8,745 nucleotides of DNA from Deinococcus sp. (GCA_018260375.1 JAGLBF010000017.1:16468-25212), one strand, 5' to 3'. Positions 1-7,688 are shown, counted from the first letter of the stretch. A program made the numbers and translations. The notes: a model not told the origin generated them from the sequence alone.

Positions 1-1208
1 ACATCGCGTGAGCGCCCGCCGCCGCGCAGGATGTCGGTACTCAGGCTGTAGCGCTCGGCGACTGCCGCCAGAATATCTTTCATCTCTACTTTTATTTCTT
101 GCGGAGTAAAGACGTTACTCAGTGCTTTTGCTGCCACTGCCCGTGAAAAAGGCACATTATTGAGGCTGGCAAAGGCTACTACGCGCATCATCGCGCCTTC
201 TAATTCACGGATATTGCTGGTGACCTGGCGGGCAATCAGTTCCAAAATATCTTGCGGGATGTTAATATGGTTATGTTCGGCATTCATTTTTAAAATTGCC
301 ACGCGTGTTTCAAACTCTGGCGACTGTATATCAGTAATAAGGCCCCATTCAAAGCGGCTGCGCAAGCGCCCTTCTAGGGTTTGAATATCACGCGGTGGCC
401 GGTCTGAACTGAGAATAATCTGCTTATGACTTTCATATAGGGCATTAAAGGTATGAAAAAACTCTTCTTGTGTTCGTTCTTTGCCCGCCAAGAATTGAAT
501 ATCGTCTACCAACAAAAGATCAACATTGCGGTAACGGTTGCGAAACTGCGTAGTTTTGTCGTCGCGAATGGCATTGATCATCTCGTTGGTAAATGATTCG
601 GTAGATACGTATTCCACCCGTTTGCCTGGAAAGCGTTCGGTGATGTAGTGGCCTACGGCGTGCATCAGATGAGTTTTGCCCAGGCCCACGTCGCCGTAAA
701 TAAAAAGCGGGTTATAGGCTTTGCCAGGTGACTCGGCCACTGCCAGAGCCGCCGCGTGCGCCAGGTTATTGTTCTGGCCCACGACAAAGTTTTCAAAGAT
801 GTATTTGGGGTTGAGGTTAGGCGCACGTTCACCCCCAGCAGGCATGGGGCGCGGCAAGCCGCTCAGGGCCGGCGCGGGCTTCGGGGTTGCTACAGGTGCA
901 GGCTGCTCGGCAGTTATCATGGCCTCTTGTACGGCGGGCAGCACCTGAAAGCTGACCTGCGGCTGCTCGGCCCCCAGTGAGCGCAGCGCATCTTCAAGCA
1001 GTTCTAGGTAGTGTTTACGGAACCATTCCTGAGCAAATGAGTTGCGTACACCCAGCACCAGCGCGCCACTCTCGACGCCCAGAGGCTTAACAGGCGCAAA
1101 CCAGGTGTGGTATTCCACCTCCGACACGGTATTGCGGACATAGGCCAGCACGTCTGTCCAAATTTCTTGTGAATGTGAAATAATGTATTCCTCCCTCTCG
1201 GCAAGCAT
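1..1208 (-). CDS. dnaA: Chromosomal replication initiator DnaA (C-terminus cut by window edge)
   Basis: ATP-dependent initiator that binds oriC, melts DNA and loads DnaB; cytoplasmic AAA+ protein. The window holds 402 codons. Numbered from the ATG at 1208, domain I spans about residues 15-80 (E-I-W-T-D-V-L, W-F-A-P-V-K), followed by a Pro/Ala-rich linker (about 85-128) and the AAA+ domain, starting near N-P-K-Y-I-F-E-N-F. Walker A is GDVGLGKT (172-179), Walker B is LLLVDDIQF with D235/D236, and a sensor-1-like LSSDRP follows. The reading runs off the edge after LRGGGRSRD, so most of domain IV, including the DNA-binding signature, is outside. An in-frame TAG lies upstream of the start. The ATG at 1208 has no Shine-Dalgarno, while GGGAGGAA sits just before two in-frame ATT codons, where the family's usual N-terminus begins, so the start is uncertain. 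dnaN would be expected beyond position 1. Identity is very secure. Confidence 0.97.
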   Translation of the reverse strand, partial: MLAEREEYIISHSQEIWTDVLAYVRNTVSEVEYHTWFAPVKPLGVESGALVLGVRNSFAQEWFRKHYLELLEDALRSLGAEQPQVSFQVLPAVQEAMITAEQPAPVATPKPAPALSGLPRPMPAGGERAPNLNPKYIFENFVVGQNNNLAHAAALAVAESPGKAYNPLFIYGDVGLGKTHLMHAVGHYITERFPGKRVEYVSTESFTNEMINAIRDDKTTQFRNRYRNVDLLLVDDIQFLAGKERTQEEFFHTFNALYESHKQIILSSDRPPRDIQTLEGRLRSRFEWGLITDIQSPEFETRVAILKMNAEHNHINIPQDILELIARQVTSNIRELEGAMMRVVAFASLNNVPFSRAVAAKALSNVFTPQEIKVEMKDILAAVAERYSLSTDILRGGGRSRD

Positions 1209-1223
1209 TGTACGTTGGCGGTC

Positions 1224-1229
1224 ATCATA
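1224..1229 (-). promoter_or_regulatory. Candidate -10 box of dnaA (TATGAT)
   Basis: TATGAT on the minus strand would start transcription about 9 nt before the ATG at 1208. A second candidate, TACAAT at 1207-1212, overlaps that ATG and would instead give a short leader carrying AGAGGGAGGAA before the ATT codons. The dnaA promoter must lie in the roughly 50 bp between the upstream terminator and the gene, or further upstream by readthrough. No good -35 box is visible for either. No TTATCCACA-type DnaA box was seen here, so oriC is probably not in this gap. Confidence 0.35.
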
Positions 1230-1255
1230 GCCCACTGCGCCGGCGAACTAGGCAT

Positions 1256-1282
1256 AAAAAAAGCCCCAACAGCGGGGGCTTT
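1256..1282 (-). terminator. Intrinsic terminator of the metallopeptidase gene
   Basis: On the minus strand the perfect 8-bp stem AAAGCCCC / GGGGCTTT encloses a 7-nt loop and runs into seven T residues. It starts 27 nt after the metallopeptidase stop codon and separates that gene from dnaA, so dnaA is probably expressed from its own promoter. Confidence 0.88.
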
Positions 1283-1309
1283 GCATACTCTGGGTGTCCA
1301 GCTGTTGAC

Positions 1310-2206
1310 TTATAAACTGCTGTAAGCAGACCCGAAGGTGTTGCAGTATTTGGGATCGCCTGTTTCTAGGCCTGTGGTAAACCACTTGATGCGCTGAGCG
1401 GCGCTGCCGTGGGTAAAGGAATCAGGCACCACATAACCGCGCCCCTGCTTTTGTAGGTTGTCGTCGCCAATGGCCTGAGCAGTATTAACGGCTTCCTGTA
1501 CATCGGCCTGGGTGATGTGGGTAAACTGCGCGCTGTCTTTGCCCCATACACCCGCAAAGCAGTCGGCTTGCAGCTCTAGACGCACGCTGATCTGGTTGGC
1601 GGCAGCTTCAGAAGGCGCAGTTTGCTGGGCGCGGTCAGCCTGGGCGGCGATGCCCAGTTCGTTTTGCACGTGGTGTCCGACCTCGTGGGCGATGACGTAG
1701 GCGTAGGCAAAGTCGCCACCACCGCCAAGTTGCTGCTTCATCTGATTAAAAAAGCTGGTATCTAGGTATACTTTGCTGTCATTGGGGCAATAAAAGGGGC
1801 CTACGGCGCTGTTAGCCGTGCCGCAGCCACTCGCTGTTTTTCCTGTGTACAGCACCAGCGTGGGCTGAGTATACGTTTTGCCCGAGGCACTAAAAATTTT
1901 GGACCAGGTCTGGTTGGTGCTTCCCAAAATCTTAGAGACAAATTGCCCGTCAACGTCACTGATTTGGCCTTCATTGCCCTGGCCCTGCGACTGTGATTGT
2001 GGTTGGGACTGTGATTGTGACTGCGACTGGTTCTGACTGGAGTTGCCACCGCCCAGAATGACGCTAGGGTCAAAGCCAAAGAACATCCCCAGTAAGGCCA
2101 ATACCAACGCGCCCACGCCACCAATGGCTACGCCGCCACCAGGCAGGCCGCTACCGCCGCCACGTCTGTCTTCTACATTCCCACTTGGCAGGTCTTTCCA
2201 GTCCAT
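1310..2206 (-). CDS. ypfJ: YpfJ-type neutral zinc metallopeptidase, membrane anchored
   Basis: Putative zinc-dependent protease of the neutral zinc metallopeptidase family (YpfJ); physiological substrate unknown. The 298-residue protein has a family-like N-terminus (NVEDRR at 10-15), a Gly-rich stretch, one hydrophobic segment at about 26-46 (VAIGGVGALVLALLGMFFG) that should anchor it, and a Ser-Gln linker at about 56-76. The catalytic domain follows. HEVGHH at 174-179 gives two His zinc ligands and the general base Glu; ELQADCFAGVW (211-221) is the conserved downstream motif, likely supplying the third ligand. Cysteines at 128, 140, 216 and 288 could form disulfides if the domain is outside the membrane (inference). 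The start is supported by AAGGAG about 10 nt before the ATG. Length is normal for the family. A terminator follows at 1256-1282. Confidence 0.93.
   Translation of the reverse strand: MDWKDLPSGNVEDRRGGGSGLPGGGVAIGGVGALVLALLGMFFGFDPSVILGGGNSSQNQSQSQSQSQPQSQSQGQGNEGQISDVDGQFVSKILGSTNQTWSKIFSASGKTYTQPTLVLYTGKTASGCGTANSAVGPFYCPNDSKVYLDTSFFNQMKQQLGGGGDFAYAYVIAHEVGHHVQNELGIAAQADRAQQTAPSEAAANQISVRLELQADCFAGVWGKDSAQFTHITQADVQEAVNTAQAIGDDNLQKQGRGYVVPDSFTHGSAAQRIKWFTTGLETGDPKYCNTFGSAYSSL
1979..2038 (-). repeat. Ser-Gln coding low-complexity repeat
   Basis: Near-tandem hexamers coding for repeated Ser-Gln, with some Asn, Pro and Gly exchanges, lie inside the metallopeptidase gene at about residues 57-76. 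It encodes a flexible hydrophilic linker between the membrane segment and the catalytic domain. Such hexamer arrays can change length by slippage in steps of two residues without breaking the frame. Confidence 0.75.
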
Positions 2207-2393
2207 ATTGTGCTGTCTCCTTAATTATTTTTATTTGTGGTAGGTATGCTACTGATGAGGCCGCAGTACAACACCGAAGTACAGCGTAGTTTAGGGCTAA
2301 TGCGGCCTTATAACCTTATGATGCGGGCAATGACCAAGAAAATAATCAAGATTTATAAAGGATAGCTTAAGCCGCCGCAGCGTCTCTAGGTCA
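2207..2393. other. 187-bp gap with candidate structured element
   Basis: This gap lies between the 130-residue gene and the metallopeptidase gene, both on the minus strand. It holds a 10-bp inverted repeat at 2256-2265 / 2301-2310 (TGAGGCCGCA / TGCGGCCTTA, one G-T wobble). Between the arms a 4-bp GTAC pair (2266-2269 / 2279-2282) and a weak AGC/GCT pair could form. On the minus strand it would be in the 5' leader of the metallopeptidase mRNA; a CTTCGG sequence there could make a stable tetraloop. AT-rich stretches around 2310-2360 may hold its promoter, but no consensus pair stands out. Confidence 0.45.
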
Positions 2394-2786
2394 TCAGTTT
2401 TGGTCTTTGGGCGTGAGCACCAGGGCACTTACCTCTTTAATTTTGGCAATGGAGCGCAGTTTACTGGCGTCCAAGTCGCCCGCGCGCGCCAGGGCTTCGG
2501 CAGTTTTTTTGTCAATGGTTGAGACTTCTAAAGCCGCTGCGTCGCCAAACACTTCGCGGAAGTGCTGGGTGGGGTACTCTACGCGCCTTTGCACCTTGAT
2601 ACTGGCGCGGTAGAGGTCAGATTCGGCCTGCTCGCCGCGCAGCAGCGCTTGTTTAATCACCTCACCCAGCTTATTTTTTTCGTCTTCTAGGCCCAAAATG
2701 GTGTCGCGCAAGGTTGCGTAGCGCTCAAGCACATCATTGAGTGACAGGGTGTCTGTGTCAGGCCTATCGTCGCCTTTATTTTGCAT
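2394..2786 (-). CDS. Hypothetical protein, 130 residues, N-terminal helical
   Basis: I do not recognise this protein. It is 130 residues and charged, with no signal peptide or membrane segment, so probably cytoplasmic. Residues 15-55 look like a long amphipathic helix or coiled coil (DVLERYATLRDTI, LEDEKNKLGEVIKQALL). A more conserved-looking part follows: a basic strand-like segment (IKVQRRVEYP), HFREVFGDAAAL, then an alternating acidic/basic helical tail ending in EVSALVLTPK. The start ATG has no Shine-Dalgarno but lies exactly 6 nt after TATGTT (2793-2798), consistent with a leaderless mRNA. The gene ends in a TGA TGA double stop. It is divergent from the carbonic anhydrase gene. No clear terminator follows it, so readthrough into the metallopeptidase gene is possible. 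Confidence 0.85.
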   Translation of the reverse strand: MQNKGDDRPDTDTLSLNDVLERYATLRDTILGLEDEKNKLGEVIKQALLRGEQAESDLYRASIKVQRRVEYPTQHFREVFGDAAALEVSTIDKKTAEALARAGDLDASKLRSIAKIKEVSALVLTPKDQN

Positions 2787-2792
2787 GTTTAG

Positions 2793-2798
2793 AACATA
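2793..2798 (-). promoter_or_regulatory. -10 box of the 130-residue gene (leaderless)
   Basis: TATGTT on the minus strand fits TANNNT and ends 6 nt before the ATG at 2786, so transcription would begin at about the A of the start codon. No recognisable -35 box. A second overlapping TATGTT lies 5 nt further upstream. Confidence 0.5.
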
Positions 2799-2885
2799 AC
2801 ATAGCGGATGTATTTAGGGTAGGTAGCTGATTATGTTTAGGCCCCAAAGGTAGACCGGGTGCAGCACAGACGGGCCCGGCGCGGG

Positions 2886-2891
2886 CATAAT
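2886..2891 (+). promoter_or_regulatory. Candidate -10 box of the carbonic anhydrase gene
   Basis: CATAAT, one base from TATAAT, with 6 nt before the ATG at 2898, the same spacing as at other leaderless candidates in this window. No -35 box can be recognised. If real it supports the longer N-terminus of the enzyme. Confidence 0.4.
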
Positions 2892-2897
2892 CTTGCT

Positions 2898-3644
2898 ATG
2901 CCTGATCGCCGCGCTTCTCGTCTGCCAGATACTGCTGATATTGACCCCCAAGAGTTTCAGCGCAAATTGCTGTATGCCATCCATAGGGGCGCGAGTATGG
3001 CAGATATTGCTGATATTAAGCCCGAAACAGTACAGTCACCCGCTCAGGCGATTGAGGCGCTGATAGACGGCAATACCCGCTTTTTTGATGGCACGTCTAA
3101 GCGCTCCGAACTGGGAGCCAACGAGCGCCGCGCCCAGATTATTGGGCAAACGCCTTTTGCAGCGGTGCTGGCGTGCAGTGATAGCCGTGTACCTGTAGAG
3201 TTGGTGTTTGACCAGGGCTTTGGCGACCTGTTTGTGGTGCGGGTAGCGGGCAACGTGGTGGGTGAATCGGGGCTAGGTACGCTGGAATACGCCATTCGCC
3301 ACCTCAATATTCACCTCATCATGGTGCTGGGCCACGAGGGTTGCGGCGCGGTGTCGGCGGCTCTGTGTCCCGAAGAAGAGATTATCCTGCACCCGCCCGC
3401 TTTGCAGGCACTGATACGCCGCATACAGCCCAGCGTACAAAACTTGCCACCTATACGCGACAAAAAAGCCCGCATGCGCGAGGCGGTAATCAACAACGTG
3501 CGTCACCAGGCCACTGTGCTGCGCGCACAAGAGGTGATCCGCGGCGCCGAAGACAGCGGACAAATTCAGGTGATCGGCGGGTTTTATGAAATAGGATCCG
3601 GGGCGGTGGACTTTTTTATCGACGAGGAGGATTTGAAAGAGTAA
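2898..3644 (+). CDS. Beta-class carbonic anhydrase
   Basis: Zinc enzyme interconverting CO2 and bicarbonate in the cytoplasm, for pH balance and bicarbonate-dependent carboxylases. From the ATG at 2898 it is 248 residues. C93, H146 and C149 are the zinc ligands, in ACSDSRVP and GHEGCGAV; D95 and R97 form the conserved Asp-Arg pair. VVRVAGNVV (113-121) and the C-terminal IGGFYEIGSGAVDFF also fit the family. The start is uncertain. 2898 lies exactly 6 nt after CATAAT (2886-2891), as for a leaderless mRNA. A GTG at 2859 is also in frame. An ATG at 2997 has a weak AGGGG upstream and would give 215 residues, closer to the usual family length. The first 35 residues contain a motif repeated further on (see the repeat entry). 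Enzyme class is secure. Confidence 0.96.
   Translation: MPDRRASRLPDTADIDPQEFQRKLLYAIHRGASMADIADIKPETVQSPAQAIEALIDGNTRFFDGTSKRSELGANERRAQIIGQTPFAAVLACSDSRVPVELVFDQGFGDLFVVRVAGNVVGESGLGTLEYAIRHLNIHLIMVLGHEGCGAVSAALCPEEEIILHPPALQALIRRIQPSVQNLPPIRDKKARMREAVINNVRHQATVLRAQEVIRGAEDSGQIQVIGGFYEIGSGAVDFFIDEEDLKE
2926..3023 (+). repeat. In-frame direct repeat, 20 of 23 bases, 75-bp period
   Basis: The segments 2926-2948 and 3001-3023 match at 20 of 23 positions and lie 75 bp apart, exactly 25 codons. They code for DTADIDP and ADIADIKP. Both copies are followed by a Pro-x-x-x-Gln pattern. It looks like a small duplication at the 5' end of the carbonic anhydrase gene; the DNA between the copies has no other obvious likeness. 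Confidence 0.6.
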
Positions 3645-3815
3645 AACAGAAGCTGATAAAAGGCGTTAACCGCGTTTGAGACAGTGTTTATACCTTTAGT
3701 CAACCACAGTCCAGCCACAGTCTGGTTACAGGACAGCCCCCTTTGCTCAGGTTCTCCGCAAGATAAAAGAAACATATGTGTTTCCAAAATAGCCCTCAGG
3801 GTATATTCTGGGATT
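3645..3815 (+). promoter_or_regulatory. Upstream region and promoter of the Fe-S carrier gene
   Basis: TTTCCA (3781-3786), a 17-nt spacer, then TATTCT (3804-3809) and 6 nt before the ATG at 3816 make a leaderless-type promoter. A perfect 6-bp dyad GAAACA-TATG-TGTTTC (3769-3784) overlaps the -35 box, a good place for a repressor. Further upstream CCACAGTC occurs twice with an 11-bp period (3704-3711, 3715-3722). The frame is open back to an ATG at 3684, but those 44 codons look unlike the family. No terminator for the carbonic anhydrase gene is apparent. Confidence 0.5.
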
Positions 3816-4247
<432 letters not shown>

Positions 4248-4297
4248 GTACAGCGCTGGGTGACGGACACGTAAGCAAAAGCCTTGTTATTGTCTAG

Positions 4298-4346
4298 TAC
4301 GGACTCCGACTAAATCAGGTCGTTTCTGATTGAGTCGGGGTTCGTA
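4298..4346. repeat. Long imperfect hairpin between convergent genes
   Basis: A 21-bp stem with a 7-nt loop: arm 4298-4318 begins TACGGACTCCGAC and pairs with 4326-4346, with 18 Watson-Crick pairs, two G-T wobbles and one mismatch. It lies between the converging Fe-S carrier and OmpR-type regulator genes. Neither side carries a T-tract, so it is not a classical intrinsic terminator, but it could block transcription from both sides. The shape also fits a small dispersed palindromic repeat of the kind seen in Deinococcus genomes (inference). Confidence 0.75.
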
Positions 4347-4363
4347 TGACAAAGCAGGTTACT

Positions 4364-4393
4364 CCCTGTTGCACTTTACCCTGTGTTGCACGC
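4364..4393. repeat. Short near-tandem repeat CCCTG(TG)TTGCAC
   Basis: CCCTGTTGCAC and CCCTGTGTTGCAC follow each other directly with TTTA between them, downstream of the OmpR-type regulator gene. Purpose unknown; possibly chance or a small protein-binding site. Confidence 0.35.
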
Positions 4394-4419
4394 AGTGGTA
4401 GGTTCACCATCAACACCAC

Positions 4420-5088
4420 TCAAGGCGTTTTGAGGGCGTATCCGATGCCGCGTACAGTGCGGATAATCCCGTAACCGTCTAAGTCTCGCAGCTTGGCGCG
4501 CATATTAGCCATGTGTACATCAACCACGTTGCTGTTGCTGGGCAGTTCGCCGTTCCATACCTCGCGCTCAATCTCCTGGCGTGAGTAGACACGCCCCGGT
4601 TGGCGGGCCAGGAAGGTCAGCAGGTCAAACTCTTTGGGCGACAAGCGCACCTCATGACCGTTGTAGTGGCACAGGCGCTTTTGCGGGTGAATTTCAAGTG
4701 CGCCGATGTGTATCACTTCGCCGTGTTGCTGGTGGCGAAGCTGAACCTTGACACGGGCCACCAGTTCTTCTGGGTGAAAGGGCTTGGTCATGTAGTCATC
4801 TGCGCCCGCTTCTAGCAGGTTGACTTTGCGGTCTACCGCGTCCATCGCTGTCAGGATAATAATGGGCACAGCACTGGTCTTACGCAGGCGGCGGGCGATT
4901 TCTGCGCCGTCAAAGTCAGGCAGGCCCAGGTCAAGTATCACCAGGTCGGGCGAGTGCTCGCGGGCGCTGGTCAGACCAGTTACGCCGTCAGGGGCGGTGA
5001 GGACGCGGTAACCCGCTTGCTCTAGCTCATACTGCACCACACGGGTAATATCGGGGTTATCTTCAATCAGTAAAATGCGCTGTTCCAT
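4420..5088 (-). CDS. OmpR/PhoB-type response regulator, orphan
   Basis: DNA-binding response regulator, phosphorylated by a partner histidine kinase to control transcription. The 222-residue protein has a receiver at about 1-118 with acidic pocket E9/D10, phospho-acceptor D53 (ILDLGLPDFDG), T80 and K102 (KPF). The C-terminal OmpR winged helix at about 125-220 shows RLSPKEFDLLTFLARQPGRVYSR, the recognition-helix region SNVVDVHMANMRAKL, and the wing TVRGIGYAL. All key residues are present, so it should be phosphorylatable. The start at 5088 (MEQRIL) fits the family and has AAGGA 11 nt upstream; an in-frame ATG at 5151 would add 21 unusual residues. No kinase is adjacent. A second regulator gene lies 160 bp upstream on the same strand. 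The target genes cannot be inferred. Confidence 0.95.
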   Translation of the reverse strand: MEQRILLIEDNPDITRVVQYELEQAGYRVLTAPDGVTGLTSAREHSPDLVILDLGLPDFDGAEIARRLRKTSAVPIIILTAMDAVDRKVNLLEAGADDYMTKPFHPEELVARVKVQLRHQQHGEVIHIGALEIHPQKRLCHYNGHEVRLSPKEFDLLTFLARQPGRVYSRQEIEREVWNGELPSNSNVVDVHMANMRAKLRDLDGYGIIRTVRGIGYALKTP

Positions 5089-5248
5089 AAAGTTTCGGTT
5101 CCTTGTCAGCCCGCACAGTATTGGCCTGTAACAAAACAGCGGGGGGTTCATTGTCCTGTCAGGTCAGAGGGTATCTTAATCTATAGGGGGGACAGGCCCG
5201 TGATAGAAGCGCCGAGAGGCACTTTATAAAGCCTTAACACCCTCTGCT
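5089..5248 (-). other. 160-bp gap between the two regulator genes
   Basis: This gap holds the leader of the OmpR-type regulator. CTTTATAAAG (5222-5231) is a perfect 10-bp palindrome containing a TATAAA that could be a -10 box or part of a weak hairpin with AGAGG / CCTCT on either side. CCTGTCAGG is a second short dyad nearer the gene. No T-tract terminator is seen, so co-transcription of the two regulators is possible. Confidence 0.35.
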
Positions 5249-6283
5249 TCAGTCCAAATCAGTGGCCCACCACGCGTCACGCGCCTTGGCCATAGCCGCG
5301 CGCGAATCACCCACTGCACTGAGCACCCGTTCCAGGCTTTGCCAATCGGTTTCGCTCAGGGGGTCAATGCTCAGGGCGCGCTGATAAAGCTGCGCGGCGT
5401 CTTTAGGCTTGCCCTGTTGCTCGGTGGCGCGGGCGGTGAGGCTCAGCAGCGAAAACTGCTTTTGCTCTAGGCGTGCACGCACGTCTTCGGCCCAGGGCGA
5501 GTCTACGCTGGGCAAAAACTCGCCGTACATGTCGGTCAACTCGCGCAGTTCTTCTACGCCCAGCCACCCTGCTTCGGCTTGCTTAGCGAGTAGTTCGTAG
5601 CGCTGCACGTCATACTCAGGCTGCATATCCTCAGCCAGGGTGTAGCGCCTGTTGGTGCTGACCACCGCTTCATTGCTCAGTGAGCGCCGCAGGCGGTGCA
5701 AGGTGGTGTGAAAGAGGCTGCTGGCCCGCGCCTCGTCCTTTTCAGGCCACAGCGCCTCTGCCGCTTGCCAACTGGTCACCTCTTTGTGCTCTAGCAGATA
5801 AAAAAACAGCTCTAGGGCCTTGCGCGACACCCAGGATACCGCCTTGCCCTTCCAGATAACCTGGCCCGTACCCAGCGCCTTGGCTTCGGTGTTGCTGGCA
5901 CTCTGCATCACCCTGCCCGCCCGTTTGAGACGTGCGTCAATGGCGCTTACCAGATCCTGAGGCGTAAAAGGCTTGGGCAGGTAATCATCAGCCCCCAGGT
6001 TCATGCCGCGCCGCACATCACCGCGCTCAGCATGGCTGGAGAGCAACATAAAAGGAATAGAAGCACGCTTGGGATCTTCACGCACCTTTTCTAAGAATTC
6101 CAGGCCCGTCATGTAAGGCATAACCACATCACTAATAATTAAATCAGGAATAAAGACATTCAGCAGCTCCAGCGCTTCTACCGGATGGGCACTGGTGCGC
6201 ACCTCATAACCCGCACGAGAAAGAATGACACTGATTAATTTCAGGATGGCAGCGTCGTCATCAACTACCAGTATTCGCGGCAT
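5249..6283 (-). CDS. Response regulator: receiver + SARP-like wHTH + BTAD
   Basis: Phospho-controlled transcription regulator with an unusual output. The 344-residue protein has a receiver at 1-122 with D8-D10 pocket, phospho-acceptor D52 (ISDVVMP), S82/S83 and K104 (KPF). A winged helix-turn-helix at about 140-217 follows: SRKALELFFYLLEH, VTSWQAAEALWPEKD, SSLFHTTLHRLRRSL, NRRYTL. This order is that of SARP/AfsR-type DNA-binding domains. The rest, about 222-340, is helical and TPR-like (DVQRYELLAKQ, WAEDVRARL, DAAQLYQRALSIDPLSE), matching the bacterial transcriptional activator domain. The start ATG follows TACAGT (6290-6295) by 6 nt with no Shine-Dalgarno, so it is probably leaderless. It is divergent from tyrS and may be co-transcribed with the OmpR-type regulator. 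No kinase or obvious target nearby. Confidence 0.92.
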   Translation of the reverse strand: MPRILVVDDDAAILKLISVILSRAGYEVRTSAHPVEALELLNVFIPDLIISDVVMPYMTGLEFLEKVREDPKRASIPFMLLSSHAERGDVRRGMNLGADDYLPKPFTPQDLVSAIDARLKRAGRVMQSASNTEAKALGTGQVIWKGKAVSWVSRKALELFFYLLEHKEVTSWQAAEALWPEKDEARASSLFHTTLHRLRRSLSNEAVVSTNRRYTLAEDMQPEYDVQRYELLAKQAEAGWLGVEELRELTDMYGEFLPSVDSPWAEDVRARLEQKQFSLLSLTARATEQQGKPKDAAQLYQRALSIDPLSETDWQSLERVLSAVGDSRAAMAKARDAWWATDLD

Positions 6284-6289
6284 AACGCT

Positions 6290-6295
6290 ACTGTA
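6290..6295 (-). promoter_or_regulatory. -10 box of the BTAD regulator gene (leaderless)
   Basis: TACAGT on the minus strand fits TANNNT and ends 6 nt before the ATG at 6283. No clear -35 box. It is back to back with the candidate tyrS promoter about 45 bp away. Confidence 0.5.
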
Positions 6296-6337
6296 CCATT
6301 TCTGGCATTTAGCAAAAGCACTTGGTCAGTCACGCGG

Positions 6338-6343
6338 TATACT
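6338..6343 (+). promoter_or_regulatory. Candidate -10 box of tyrS (TATACT)
   Basis: TATACT is close to consensus; transcription would start near 6350, leaving a leader of about 80 nt. A GGCGG / CCGCC pair in this leader (about 6361-6390) could form a hairpin. There is no T-box (no TGGNACC-like motif), and the leader is too short for one. Confidence 0.45.
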
Positions 6344-6431
6344 CTCTACTTGCGGCAAAGGGCGGCGCAGCCTCAGCCTCTGACCGCCGTTTCGCCCTAC
6401 CACCTGTTTACAATGAAGGAGCCAAGCAGCC

Positions 6432-7688
<1,257 letters not shown>

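Noticed and set aside
1004..1255. 83-codon minus-strand frame overlapping the dnaA 5' end
   Set aside because: It covers the same bases as DnaA domain I in another frame and its product has no family features; DnaA is unmistakable there.
1209..1309. oriC between dnaA and the metallopeptidase gene
   Set aside because: No DnaA boxes (TTATNCACA-type) or AT-rich unwinding region; the gap is filled by a terminator and a short promoter.
2786..2897. Radiation/desiccation response motif upstream of the divergent genes
   Set aside because: TTATGT and ACATAA-like fragments occur, but not the 17-bp palindrome needed.
3684..3815. 44-codon N-terminal extension of the Fe-S carrier
   Set aside because: The extension looks unlike the family and overlaps the promoter-like TTTCCA-N17-TATTCT and the dyad; the ATG at 3816 lies 6 nt after the -10 box.
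4298..4346. Classical Rho-independent terminator
   Set aside because: No T-tract follows the stem on either strand, so it was described as a palindromic element instead.
5089..5151. Start of the OmpR-type regulator at the ATG at 5151
   Set aside because: The extra 21 residues are atypical for a receiver N-terminus, and an AGGA only 2-3 nt before that ATG is too close; MEQRIL at 5088 fits the family.
6350..6431. T-box or riboswitch in the tyrS leader
   Set aside because: The leader is only about 80 nt and has no T-box consensus; only a modest GGCGG/CCGCC pairing is seen.
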